Translations under genes and position numbers: made by a program
From: Struthio camelus
Lineage: Eukaryota; Chordata; Aves; Struthioniformes; Struthionidae
Assembly: GCF_040807025.1 (NCBI RefSeq)
Contig: NC_090968.1
Span: 5,507,906 to 5,571,905 of the forward strand
DNA: 64,000 bases
Reading direction: 5' to 3'
The notes under the pieces: model-generated
Databases searched by the model: none
What the model saw: only the letters and a program-made list of their open reading frames with translations
What the model was told of the DNA's origin: nothing
Shown here: in pieces, positions 35,501 to 47,900 of the stretch
How positions within the stretch are numbered: the first letter of the stretch is position 1
How the letters are laid out: the number at the start of each line of letters is the position of its first letter

Positions 35501-38500
35501 CGAGACCCCGGTTACTCCCGGGTAGGTGCTGGCCGGTCCCCCCGACACTGCCCCTTGGCACCCTGCCGTCCGCGTGCCGTCTGGGGGCTCCCTCCCAACC
35601 CGCCAGCACCCGGCCCGGGCGGAAAACAGCCGCTGAGGGGGTTCAGCCAGCGCAGAGGGGTGCGGAGCAAGGGAGCCCCGATTTGGGCACCGTGAGCGCT
35701 GCGTGGAGGGCAGCATGTCCTGGGCTGGCTCCCGGTGGCCCGCGGCTCGCGGCCGGGCTGGGGAGCGTGCTGGCGGCTGGTGGCTGCCTGGCCCCGCCAG
35801 GAGGGAGCCCAGCTCCCGCTCGCCCCCGTCCCTGGCTGCCGTGCTAAGCCTTCGGCCCTGGGGGTGAGCTTTTAATTACACCGAGGTATTTGAAGCTGGT
35901 TGCTGCCCCTTCACTCCGGACCCAGGGGTCCCTGTTGGGTGGGTGCATGGGGGGGAGGAGGGGGTGGCATGGGGGCCGGGTGACAAGGGGGAGAGGCCAG
36001 GTGCCTGTGCCTCCGTGCACGGGGTGCTCTGGGACGCCTCGGCGCGGGCGCCCACCCCTGCCGCTGCCCCTCCCTGGCACGGGCCGGCGATGCGGGGCAG
36101 GAGGGACACCGGTCCCTTTGGATGGGGATGAGCTGCTTTGTGCATCAGAGCACTTTGCCCTTTCCCAGCCTTGACCTTCAGGGCACGCAGCCTTCGAGAG
36201 CTGCCTGCGCGAGGCCGAGGGAAGGGGTGAACTCTCCGGCCGTGCCCTCCGCGCGGAGGCAGGAAGGTCAGGAGGAGGAAGCCGGGACTCCTGGGTCCTT
36301 TGGGTTCACGGTCGGGGCAGGGAGGGGCGGTTACGCCAGGACTCCCAGCGCTGCGAGGGGCGCAACCCCGGCGCGCCCTTCCTGGAGCCCGGGTGCCAGG
36401 ACGCCTGGGCCCTCGCTGCTGGAGGCCGCTGGGAAGCGACCAGAGCGTGGGAGGCGCAGGCGGGTGCGGGGGGGAGCGCGGCACGGCAAGGCGGCCGAGC
36501 GGGACGCCCCGGCTCGCTGGGTGGCCGCGGGAACCGGCGCCGCTCTCCCGTCCGCGGAGCGGGATTACCGGCGCTTACTCACCTCCCGGGGGACGGAGGC
36601 GATTAGGGCCGGGAGGAGCGGGGCCGGGCGTCGCGGCGGGCGCGGGAGCATGCCGGCCAGCTCCTGCCGAGCGCTGCCCGGGCCGCGGCGAGCCGGGGCT
36701 GGAGGGGAGCGCAGGCTGCCAGAACAGTTGGGCTGTGGCCCTAATTCCCAGAAAGCTACTCGTGTGGGAGTGAGTGTCCTCCCGTGCCCTCCGCTCCGCG
36801 GCAGCCTCCAGACTCCTGAAGGTTTGACGTTTTTAAGCACCGGGTGCAGATTAGCGAAAGCTCTCTCGGCCATCTCGCCCGGTGCGCGGCGGGGGGAGCG
36901 GGCTGCCTTCCTCCGCCGGCTCCCTCGCCTTCCCCACCTGCGCCCGGCCGCCTTCCCGCAGCGGAGGCAGGTAGGTGCGTGCCGGCTGCGCCGGGCTCCG
37001 TGCCGGGGCTGGATCTGCTGGCAGGGCTGGGAGGAATCCGGGGCTGGCAGCAGCAGCAGCAGGAGGAGGAGGAGGAGGAAGGGCAGGGGGGCCGGGGAGG
37101 CAGGGGCAGAGGGAGCCGGAGCGGGGTCTGGGCCAGCCGGGGAGAGGGCATGTCGAGTCTGTTTTGCATGAGAAAAAGAGGCTGGATTTCAGGCTGCTTT
37201 CCCAGCCGGACGCAGGCTGCTCGCTGGGTCCTGGGGCGGGGGGGGGGGGGCTGTGCCGCGGGGCCCCAGGGTGCCCCAGGGTGCTTGGTGCTGGCCCAGG
37301 CAGGCAAAGCGGCAGGGCAGGGGGGCTCTGGGACAGGTTCAGCCGGGCTCCTCAGCGGCTGGGGCTGCCCCAGCATCGGTGCAGAGTCGGGGCGTCGGGA
37401 TACCAACAAGCCTTGCACGAGGACTCCCCCTCCATCCCGGGATCCGCTGTCCCCCCGCCTGCCGCAGCCTCCCCGTCCGTGAACCCCCCAATCCCGGGGG
37501 ACAGTGCGGGGACGGTGCCCCTCCACCCCGTGTCCTCGCAGCGTCGCCCCATCCTCCAGCGCTGAGCGGGGCAGCGATGCCAAGGTTGCTAATTCGGGCG
37601 CTTCCGGCCTCCCGCTGCGCGTTCCTGGCCAGCGTTTGGCTCGTGGGTGTTTGGAGTTCCTCTGCTCGCCCTCTGATTTCAGGGAAAAGCCAGGAAGATT
37701 GGAGCTCCTGCCGGCCTGGGCCAGGCTGTGCCAAGCCACCAAGGCAGCGCTCCCCCCTTGGGGGTTTCTCTGTAAACGGAGCCTGAGCTGGCAAAATTTG
37801 AGCTAGTTCTGGACCGATCCCAGCGCCGGGGCTGGATCCCTCCCGCAGCGCCCTGGGCCATCGTCTCCGGGGTCATCCCGGGCTGCCGGGGAGCGGCGGG
37901 ACCCCAGCCCCGGCCGGAGGCAGCCAGGCGCGGAGCGCGGCGCCTGGCATCGCTCTCCGCCGGACGGGGCAGGAAGGCAGCCAAGCCCCCGGCCAGCTTG
38001 CCGCCCGCGGCCCTTCCTCGCGAGGGCTTGAGCACCGCGGGGAAGGCTTCGTGGGGGCCGAGGCGCCCCGGCGCGGGCAGGGGAGCTGGGCTCACTGCGG
38101 CTGCCGCGGCGGTGGCCCTTGTGCTCGCGGTGGGAGCAGGGGGCGGTGGGGCGTGATGGTGGGCACTTCGCGGCCTCTCCTCTGCACTGTTTGCCCATCC
38201 CGGCGAGGGTCCCTCCGCTCCAGCTTTCTGGTCCCGTCAGCCTGGGACGACCTGGCCGCCCCGTCCCTGCCCGACCCGCTCTCGCCTGGCCCCTCGGCAG
38301 GGCCGCCATGGTCCTGCTTGACCCAAACTCATCCTTCTTGGCCGTGATGCCAGTGGCCGACCCGCTTGCTCCCTTGCCAGGGCCCGGCCGGGCGGCCGGC
38401 TCCCGTCCAAGGGGCCTCGGGGCGTCACAGCCCCGCAGCGACACCGCTCCCCGGGCCCGGCTGGACTCGCCGGCCGCGGAGGGACCCAGCCCTCCTGGAG

Positions 38501-40440
38501 CCGGCTGTCCCGGGAGAGGCGGCAGGTAGAGGGGAAGACAGAGTTTCTCTTTCAGCACCTTCTCATCCCGGGAAGGAACGGGCTCGCCCACGCCGCGAGC
38601 CCTGTCTGATTCCCCTCCCTGTTCCCTGGCACCGAGCGAGCCGCGGGCCGGGTGGGAGCCAGGCGCCGCGCGCAGCGGCCCCCCGAGCCGCCCCGGCGGC
38701 GTGGGGGCGAGCGGCCGGGCAGCGAAGCCGCGCGGACCCCTGTGTGCCCCGGCGGGAGCGTTGCTCCGATCTCTGCGGCGATAAACGCCAGGAGGCCACG
38801 GGCAACTGCAAAGGGACCTTGCTGTCGTCCCGCTCCCTCCGCCGAGCCGCGGCCGTGCCGGCGCCGGCAAGGGTTAACCCGCAGCTCCCGCTCGCAGCGG
38901 GGCCAGACCGCGCAGCAGCTGCTGAGCTGTAACGAAGAAGCCCGTGGTCTGATGCTAATCACGCTGCTGGGCTCCCGCGGCCGCGGCCTGCCTCCCCTCC
39001 GCGCTGCGGCGGGGGGCGCGCGGCGCAGCGGGGCCGGGGGAGGCTGTGCGGAGCTGCTGCGGGTTTATGTAACGCGTGTGCAGGCTCTTCCCGGGCCGCG
39101 CGCGCGTTACGTAAAGCCGGCCGGTGCCTCCGGCGCCAGCCCCGCGGCTCCCTGGAGGAGGCGGCGGCCCCAGCGGGGGTCCCCACCGAGGGGGTCCGTC
39201 CGACCTGCTCCCGCCTGGCCTGGCCCCTTGGCCGCTGCCTTCGCCCCGCCGGGGCTGCATTCCCGGCCCCCCGCGCAGCCAGGGCAGCTCCTCAGCCATC
39301 AGGCACAAGCTGTAGCCGCTCATGGGGGAGCGGGAGCCCAGGGGTTTGCAAGCGGTGCACGGGTGTGCGCTGGTGCGTCTCGGCGCTATCTGTGCCGGGG
39401 AGCCGGGGGCTGCGGCCGGGGCGTGTGGGTGCAGCACGGGGGACGCCGCAGCGGGCACCGGCTGGCGGGGGGGTGCCCGCTGCACCGGCGTGGGAGGTGC
39501 TGGCAGGCTGCAGAGCACGGCCCGTCTGTGCGTGGCACGGGGGTAACTGGCCCTAGGTAACACCCAGCCCCACAAAACCCGCGACCCGCTCTGCCTCGCT
39601 CGCGGCATCCTCCCTCGAGCCTCGGCGAGCCGGCGACCTTGGGGCTGCCCGTCGTGCCGGCCGTGGCACTCTGCTTGCCCCGGCGCCCGCGGGCGCTGCG
39701 CCCAGGAGGGGACCGTCTCCCCAGAGAGGCAGAGGAGCTCTGCCTTCGTCCCCGGCAGCTGCGGCAGGAGGCGGGGAGAGGGGCTTTTGCAAGGCAAACC
39801 GGCGATGGCGACAGTGGCCCGATGCTCGTGGACGACCGGGTGTTTCGGCAGAGTTGGCGGGGTGGTGGCTTCGCACCCCGTCGGGCCGGGCTCGGCCCCG
39901 CTGCGCCCGTGGGCCCGACGGAGACGGTGGGGCGCTCTGCACCGGCACGCCGCCGCCCGTCTCCGCGCGGCCTTCCTCCCGCCGCGGTTTTGCCCGCGGC
40001 GTGAGGCCGAGGCCGAGCCCAGCCGGCGTCTGTCATCGGCAGCGGGGCGGCTCGGCCGCGCCGGGAAACAAAGGGCGCTTTCTTCGCGCGGGGCAGAGCG
40101 CGGCGGCGGGCGAGCACACCTGCCCGCCTTGGCACGGCCCCCCCCGACGCGCACGGCGCCGCCGGCGCCCCCGGGGCTGGGCGGCGCGCCGGCACCGTCA
40201 GCGCCCCGTGGGGACCCGGCGCCGCGCTCGCCCGCCGCCGCGCCAGTCGCTGCGGGAGCCCTCGGAGGCCGCGCGCTCTCCGCCGTCGCTGCCGGCAGCC
40301 GGGCGCAGAGCCGGGCGCGGAGCCGCCCGCATCCCGCTCGCCGGGAGCCGCGGCGGAAAAGCCTCACTCTGCGCGCTGCTCTGCTCCTCCCCGTCGGCCC
40401 GAGCGCGGCCGGGGAGCCCCCCGCTCCGAGGACGCTAGGG
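32525..40440. other. Gene-free interval upstream of HR
   Basis: Nearly 8 kb with no exon that I can support. It is GC-rich and grades into CpG-island sequence from about 38500. Notable points are an AT-rich island at 34988-35085 (TATTTTTAG and ATAATTATG strings), homopolymeric G at about 37239-37250, a GGA/GAG-rich purine tract at about 37048-37080, and paired PAR-bZIP-like sites at 39065 and 39107. The long open frames here are low-complexity Arg/Gly/Pro frames present on both strands. Confidence 0.5.
39065..39114. promoter_or_regulatory. Paired PAR-bZIP/C/EBP-type sites upstream of HR
   Basis: TTATGTAA at 39065-39072 and the palindrome TTACGTAA at 39107-39114. They are flanked by inverted CGCG sequence (gtaacgcg and cgcgttac), so the two sites form a loose inverted repeat. 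TTACGTAA is the consensus of the NFIL3/DBP/HLF family. They lie about 1.4 kb upstream of the HR leader uORF; function is inferred only from the motif. Confidence 0.35.
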
Positions 40441-40467
40441 AAGAGCAGCACGCACATCCCCAGGCCA

Positions 40468-40581
40468 ATGGATCAGGAAATCCAGCTCCAGAATTCGGAG
40501 AAGAACATCCAACGGGCCACCCGGGCGGCTTTCTGCCTCCTCCAGATCCCGGAGCCCGACCCCTTCAGCCTGTGGGTCTAG
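40468..40581 (+). CDS. HR upstream ORF (U2HR-type inhibitory leader peptide)
   Basis: A 37-codon ORF in the HR 5' leader. Its C-terminal half, RAAFCLLQIPEPDPFSLWV, aligns with the end of the human U2HR peptide (RAVCRILQIPESDPSNLRP, recalled from the literature). The shared core is LQIPE-DP. In human the U2HR peptide represses HR translation, and its mutation causes Marie Unna hereditary hypotrichosis. The ORF sits in the non-coding first exon, which ends at a donor after 40747; the main HR start lies in exon 2. Conservation of the peptide sequence, and not merely of an ORF, argues for a sequence-dependent role. Confidence 0.85.
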   Translation: MDQEIQLQNSEKNIQRATRAAFCLLQIPEPDPFSLWV

Positions 40582-40722
40582 GAGCTGCCTCCCGCCGGGC
40601 TTCGCCTCTCCCGGCCCCCGCGCCGCTGCGCCGGCGGCGCCCGCTCCGAGCCGGCTCCTCCGCCCTGCCGCGCTCGCCCTGGCAGCGAGGAGCGGGGCGC
40701 CTGCCGGCCGCCCCGGCCCTCA

Positions 40723-41972
40723 ATGGAGCGTCCCCGCGCCGTGCCAGGTAGAGAGCTGTGCGGGGGCCGGGGAGGACGCGGCGGGCCGGGGCGCCCGCCG
40801 GCCGAGCTTCGGGGCTCCTCGCCGCTCTGTCCGCTCCCCTCGCCCGCGTTTTGCCCCGAGCACCGTGCACCCCAGGGTGCCCCGTGCCAGCTCTGCTCGA
40901 CGCCCCGAGCCGGGAGCAGGGAAGGGGGATGCAGCCGTCCGCGGTGCCGGTGGATGGGTCGGGAGTGGGCGGCATCGGGGGCCGCGACTTTGATCTCCTG
41001 CGGCCACGGGCCGTGCTGGGGTCCGCTGCCCGGGGTACGGCCTCCTGCCCGGCCTCGCGCACCTCTGTCCCACCGTGGAGGTGGCTGCAGCCATGGCTCG
41101 GTGCCAGGGGCTCCTCGCCTGTCCCCCTCGGCTCGTCTGGCTGTGCCGGCTTTTGCGCTGCGGGCAGGGGAGACCTGGGGGGCAGCGGGTTGCTTTTGCT
41201 CCGTGAGAAAGGGACGCACCCGCCGGCTGCTGCAAGTCCCCGAGAAACGGCCCCGAGCCCTGCGTGCGCGGGTGGCCTGGGTCCCTTAGGAGGGTTAATC
41301 CAGCAAATCTCCGCAGGCATTTCTGCCAGGAGGGGCCTCTCGGGAGCGGGGGGCCGAGGCCCCCCCCTTGCTGCCAGCCCTCCTGGGAAGCAGAGCCCGG
41401 CCCTGGCCGGAGGCGAATACCTGTGTGGGGCACGGCCTCCCCACGCTGGGTGCCAGCGGCCGGGCGCGGGGCCAGGCCGGGCGCGGAGGTGCATCGCGGC
41501 CGCCAGCCCTGCGGGGCTGGGCGCGGGGGGGCCGGTCCGGGGTGGGGACCCGCTCTCCAGCCACGTGCCCACCCGGCTCGTGCTCGCCGGGAGATGGGGC
41601 AGAGCACGGGCGGCCGGGAGCCAGGGCGTGGGGGGATGGAGCTGTGGGGGGACAGGTAGAAAGCAGCACCCCAGCACCATCGCCCCCCCGCAAGCTCACG
41701 TGCCTCAGTTTCCCCCGTTGCGACCTGCGTGGGGCTGGCTCAGCGCGCTGGCAGCACTCAGGCGGGGGCAGGAACGGTGCCGGGTGCCCCTGGCTCCCCT
41801 GCCCGCGGGTCCCTCTCCCCTGACGCCACTCTCTGCCCCCAGGGTCTGGCCTGCCTGGGGTGGTGCTGAGCACCACATGAGCGGCGCGGAGGCATGGCCA
41901 GCGACGCCGGGATGGAGGAGGCCCTGCCGCGGTGGAGGATGCCCCAGGAGGCAGCGCAGGACACCCGGGTGA
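40723..41972 (+). promoter_or_regulatory. Two further HR leader uORFs around the exon 1/2 junction
   Basis: A second uORF starts at 40723, crosses the inferred junction (exon 1 ends 40747, exon 2 starts 41843) and stops at a TGA (41878-41880) just before the main start. A third starts at 41877 and runs out of frame across the HR start (41894) to 41972. An overlapping out-of-frame uORF would reduce initiation at the main AUG. Human HR likewise carries several leader uORFs. Confidence 0.55.
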
Positions 41973-44900
41973 TGGAGAGCAGCGGGGCGGCGGGGGCCCT
42001 GCCTCGGACGGCCGCCGCGGAGCTGGGACTCATGGCCCCGGGCTACCAGGAGCCCGTCAAGCTGGGCTACGGCCCCGGGCTGCATGCGGAGAAGGGGCAT
42101 CTCTGGAGGGGCTCCGCGGGGTGCCCGGGGCTGGGCCGGGAGCCCGCCGGGGGCAGGCTGGGCTGCGCCTACCCGCCGGCGCACGTGCGCGATGCCCTGT
42201 GCCGCCTGCCCCGCGGCCTCAAGGACGGCGCCGACCTGCAGCTGCTGCTGGAGCCCCGCAACGGCCAGCCCAAGGCGGGCTGGGCCGCGCCGGGCAAGGA
42301 GCGCCGGGGGCCGCGGTGGCCCGAGGCCGTGCTGGCCGCCCCGCTGGCCCTCTACAGCCACGCGTACCGCCGCTACCCGCTGCCCTTGGCCGGGCTGGAG
42401 AGCCAGCGCCCCGGCAAGCCCCGCTGCCTGGCCGAGCCCGCCGGCGGCGCGGGGGACGGCGCCAGTGACCCCCCGGCTCTCCGCCACTGCCCCTTCCTCG
42501 TGGAGGCCACGCTGGCCGAGCGCAGCCCCTTCCTCGTGTCCGCCCTGCTGCCGGCCGACCCCGCGTACGGCAGCGGGCTGGGCGGCGCGGCGGCCGACGG
42601 CCCCGGGGCGCTGGGCGAGGGGTGCTACGCCGCCGCGGACTGGCACCTGGCGCCCTACGCGCCGCCCTGGGGGCAGCCCCTCTACCTGAGCCCCCCGCCG
42701 CGGCGCAAGGCGCCTCCAGCCCCCTTCGGCAGCGCCTCCAGCTCCGGGAACGAGGTGAGCGCTGGCGCCGGGGCGCAAAGCAGCCGCGGCAGCCCGGCTG
42801 CCCGCTGCGCCGCAGCCGCCTGTGCCGTGGGAACGCCGCGGGGATGCTCCGGGCGCCGGCGGGAAGCGTGCAAACGACCCGGCCTCGCTCCACGGGGGGG
42901 GATGCTCTGGGGCTCTGGTGCTCCCCGGCTGGCGGGAGCCTGCTGCCGCAGCACGGTGCGGGGGCAGTGGGAGGCAGAGCCGCCGGGCCGTGGGTGCACC
43001 CCGTCGCACCCCACGCCGCCGCGGCTCCCCGTGCCTTTCCCACGCCGGGCACCCCGCTGGCTGGGTGATTAAGGACGGGGAAGCGCTAGGCGCAATGCCA
43101 GCCTGGGAGGGCACGGCCTGGGTGGCGCGGGGGGAAACTGAGGCAGGCCCCACCCACCTGCCGGGGATGCTGCGGGAGGCGCAACAGGGGTCGCGGAGGG
43201 TGGCAGCGGCAGGGGCAGGGGTCTGCATCTGGGCTGATGCCCACTTTAACAGACCCCTCTGCTCCCCTCCAGGAGTTTTACCCGAAGAAAGAGCCCGGTT
43301 TGCACCTCCTGGCCAAGGACCCAGTGCAATCTCAGCTGCTGGGCAGGGGCCAGGCGGGCACGGCGAGGCAGGACGGAGACGGGGAGCTGCCGGCCGCCGC
43401 GTGGGGAGACGGCAGAGCTAGGGACGGCCCGCCGGCACCCGCTCCCGACGCCCCACCGCCGCCTGCCAGCCCCGGCCACGCGGGACGCCCGCTCTTCCTC
43501 CCGCAGCCCAGCGCGCCGGGGGGCTCCTGGGCCGGCACGCGGCCCCATGCCGCGGATTTCCCTCCGGAGCCTGCACCGGGCAGGCCCTCCAAGCCCAAAG
43601 ACGAGAGCCTCACGTACCAAAGCCTGCAGCCGGGGTCGCCGCTGGGACCGAGGGAGCCCGAGCCGTCGCCTCTGCTCACGGACGGGCCCTACCCGCTGGC
43701 CCTTTCCAAGCCGGAGCTGCCCTCGGCGTGCCCGTGCGCCACGCTGGGCTGCGAGAGGTGCCCGGGAGTGGGATGCAGGGCGCTTGGCCCCTTCGCCGCC
43801 CCGGCTGAGGCGCCGGGGCCGGACGGCGAGGCGGCCCTGGGTGCCCAGGGGGGCCGCTTTGCCTGCCCGCCCGGCAACCACACCAAGCTGAAGAAAACCT
43901 GGCTGACGCGCCACTCGGAGCAGTCCTCACCGCGCTGCAAGGCGCTCCGGCGCGAGGGCCCCGGCGGCGCCCCGGAGGCACCTGTGCCGCCAGGCAAGCG
44001 GTCAGCCAAGCGGCCGCATGGCTCCGGCGACGGGCCCCGGGGCGCCGGCGAGGGTGCTGGCGCTGCCAAGCGGGGCACGAAGGCGGTGGACCGCGCGGGT
44101 GCTGCCTGCCCCGGTGCCGAGGAGAGGGCAGCGTTCCCGGAGGAGAGGAAGATGGAGCTGGGAGAGGGAGGTAAGGTGACCCGAGGGCTCGCAGAGCCAG
44201 GCCGAGGGTTAAAGCAAGTAAAAGGATGTATCTGCCCCTTTTCTGGGGTGCCAGTAGCGATGGGGGGAAGATTTGCATCCCGCTTCCCGGTGGCCATGGC
44301 ATGCCGGCGGGAGAGGGCACGTTAGCGTGCGCAGGGGGCAGGGGATGCTCAGGGCTGAGCCGGCTGAGAAGAAAGCCCCTAGAGACGTTTTTCAGTGTGG
44401 AAGTGATAAAGTCCAAGCGATGTCCCCCAGGTCTCCTCCCGCTGCCCCCGTCTCCTCGACCTCTCCCGGGTCTGGCGTCGCCGGGTCGGCACCCTCCTCG
44501 GGGAGGTGCCGGCACGTCGGACGTGACCCCTGGAGATCTCCCAGCCCTACTTTCCAGCCCTACTTTCTGGCCTAGTTTCTCGATGAGGCCGCGGCGTCCC
44601 CGTCCTTGCCGGCCGGGTGGCCAGCGTGTGCCCGGGCGCGGGGCCGGCACCCACACCTCCCTCCCGCCTTCCCCAGGAGCACGGAGCTGCGCCGGCGCGG
44701 GGCCGCGGCGCCTGCAGAGCGTGCCCTGCACGGCCCTGCCCGCGAGCATCCCGCGGTGCTGCGCCTGCGCGGCCCGCGCCCAGGGGGGGCCCGGGGCCGA
44801 CGGCGAGGAGGACGACCCCCCCGAGAGCGCCTGCAGGCTGCTGCACTTCCGCAGGTGAGCGTGCGGGCGCCGGGGCGCGGGGGCGGCTGCAAGGGGGGCT

Positions 44901-47900
44901 TCCCGCCCGCCCAGCCCCACGCCAGGCTGGCAGAGAGCAACGCCAGCCTGGCTGGGCCACAGCAATGGGGTAGCCGCTCGGGGGCTTGGCTGGCAGAGAA
45001 GAAAGGTGGTAACGCGCTGAGTGCTGATCACCTGCGCTGTAGGAGAAGGGCTCGGATCCGGTTAGCTAAGAGCTCGTCCGGAGCAAGCCTTGGCGTGATG
45101 CTCTTTGATGGCTGAGGGCGTGGGGACAGCCAAGCTGAGCACGAGCAAAGTTCAGGACAGTGGTTGTCCTGCCTTTCAGCCAGGACCCGCCAGTTTGCCT
45201 GGTGGCTCGGTGCCAGTTAGGAGAGAGCGGCTGCCAGCTTGTGCTGTGCGCAAGGTGGGGGTCCTGGCCGGCTCCCTGGGCTCTGCAGTGCCCTTCAAGA
45301 GCACGCACGCAGCGTCCTGCCCTGCAACCCTGCTCCGGAGCCTGCGGGTCCTGCTGCCAGCACGTGCCCCATCAGTCCCCTCCCTCCTGGCCGAACTCTC
45401 CATCCCCTCTGCAGGTTTGCCTTTGGGGCCGGCGGGGAGCTGAGCGTGGATGGCTTTTGCACCCTGGACGAAGCAGAGGGGGAGACGCTGCACCTGGACG
45501 CGGCCGGCAAGGAGAGAAGGAGCAAGAGCGCCAGCAGCAGCCTCTGCCTGGCCAAGTACCTGCTGTCGGTGCTGGGTGACCCCTTCTGCGAGGCCGTGCG
45601 GCGAGACAGGGAGGCTTGGCTGGGAGCCCACGGGGGACACGAGCGTGAGTGGGAAACCCGGGGGTGCACGGGGCAACGGGGAGCGGGCAGGCACCGGGGG
45701 CTGGAGCTGGGGGCTGCGGGGAAGGGGGCAGCTCCTGCCGTCCCTCCTCACCCTGAACGCCCGCTCCAAACCGTATGCCGCACAGCCGGAGGGACGCCCT
45801 GGGCTGCGGGGCTCGGAGGCGGAGGGGAGGCTGATGGCTGGGTCTGCCCGCAGGGGTGACAGCCTGGAGGCGCGGGGAAGGAGCCCCCCAGCTCTGCGAC
45901 GCCTGCCAGCGCGGCCTCTTCAACTCCCACTGGAGCTGCGCCAGATGTGGCTTCCAGCTGTGCCCCGACTGCCACCGCGGCAGGCGGCAGGAGGCTGGCC
46001 AAGGTACGAGCTGGGGGTCCCGGGGAGCTGGGGGAGCCGCTGCCGAGGTGGGGGGGCCTGCAAGCCCCAGTGCCCCAGCTGACCCCTGTCTGGGGGGAGA
46101 TGGGAGCAGGCAGAGCCGGGGGCTCGGAGGGGCGCAGAGACCCTGGAGGTCTCTGGGAGGCAGGCAATGGTGCAAGGGGGGCGTCAGCCCCGCGGGGGCT
46201 TTGCTTCTGAGGAACGCGCCCTCTCCCCTCTCTGCGCTGCAGAGGATCCGGCGCGGCCGGCTGAGTGTGTCCCTGGGCAAGACCACGACGTCGGGTCCCT
46301 CGTCCCCACGCAGTTCGTCCCCATCCATGGTGAGTGCCCCCCGCTCCCCCCACTCGCTGCCCACGGGCACCAGCCTCCCGCGGGGCGGCCACCGAGCCGG
46401 GGCGCTGACCCACGTCTCCCCCTCCCCAGTGCTCACCGAGCTCTGGAAGCTGCTGCACGAGGTGCGGGCCAAGTTCGCCATCCAGTCGCGCTGCCCCTGC
46501 GGGGCGGGTGCCGCGGAGCAGGGCCCGGCGGAGGCCGCAGGCAGCCGGCAGGTACGAGGGGTCGTGCCCGCCCCGGGGGGGCTGTGCATGCAGCAGGGCT
46601 CCCGCAGAGCCCCCCGAGGAGGGGACCAGTCCGCGGGAGATGGAGGCGGAGGGGAGGTCTCGGACCCAAGCAGGGACGTGCTCCCCGCTGGGCACCCTCG
46701 TGGACCGGGGGCTCGGGGTGTTTCAGGAGAAGCTGGGGAAGGCGATGCCGCGTCTCCAGCCCAGCAGCGATGGCGAAGCCGACACGTCCAGGCCCATCAA
46801 GGAAGGTAAGGCTGGCGGGTTCGGGGATGCTGCACCCCATCGCCGGAAAAGGTGCCCCTCGGGATGCCAGCTGGCGAGGCGGAGGAGGGCGAGGGCAGCC
46901 CTGAGCCGTCTCTCCCCCCTCGCCTCCGAGCAGAGAGCCCCGAGCTGGGGCCGCGCTCGCCGGGGGGTTCGGCGCCCCGGGGGGCCGTGCAGACCGCCAC
47001 GCTCTGCGACCTCCTCGCCTCCACCGCCATCAAGCTGTGCCTGGGGCACGCCGGCGTGCGCATGGCCTTCGCGCCCGTCTCGCCCGCCTCGCCCAGCGTG
47101 AGTACCGCGCGCGGCGTGCCCGGCGGCGCCGGGGCCGGCCGGCGGGGCTGGCTGATGCCACCGTCTTCGCCCCCCAGGACACCCGCCTCACCAATATCCT
47201 GGACAGCATCATCGCCCGGGTGGTGGAGAGGAAGATCCAGGAGCGGCAGGGGGGCCGCGAGCCGGGCGGCCGTGCTGTCACCGTCACCGCCGCTGCCGCC
47301 GCCGAGCCCCACACCTCGCACTGCCTGCTGGCGCCCGGCGGGCTGCTCTGGCTCCACGACCCCAACCACGCCACCAACTACAAGCTCTTCCAGGAGCACT
47401 GGCGGCAGGGCCAGGTGAGCGGCGCGGGGCTCCGGGGGCCGCATCCGGCCCACCAGCCCCTCTCCGGGCCGCGCCGTGACCCGCCGGCTGCCCCGGCAGC
47501 CAGTCTTGGTGTCAGGGCTGCAGAAGACGCTGGACGGGCGCCTGTGGGGGCCGGAGTCACTGTGGCCGGCCGGCGGGGAGCAGGAGGTGGAGGCGGTGAA
47601 CCTGCGCGCCCAGCCGGGCCGCGTGAGGCTCAGCAGCAAGGAGTTTTGGGACGGCTTCGCCGCCAGTGCCAGTAAGCAGCCGAGCGCCGACCGGAGGGTT
47701 AGCATCGAAGGGCTGGCGGGGGGGACGAGGTTGGGAGGGGGGCACTGCGTGTTGCTCAGTGCTTAGCGTGCAATGAGTCTCTTGGGTCTCAGTGCCAGCT
47801 CAATGCCTAGCATGCAATCAGTTTGCCAGGTCTCAGACCCAGCTCAATGTCTTGCATGCCAAAAGTGCATCTGGCCCCTCTTCGGCCAGCCTTATCTCAG

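Noticed and set aside
35061-36484. Several 150-220 codon Arg/Gly/Pro-rich ORFs upstream of HR
   Set aside because: They overlap on both strands, have no domain, and are typical of CpG-rich intergenic DNA.
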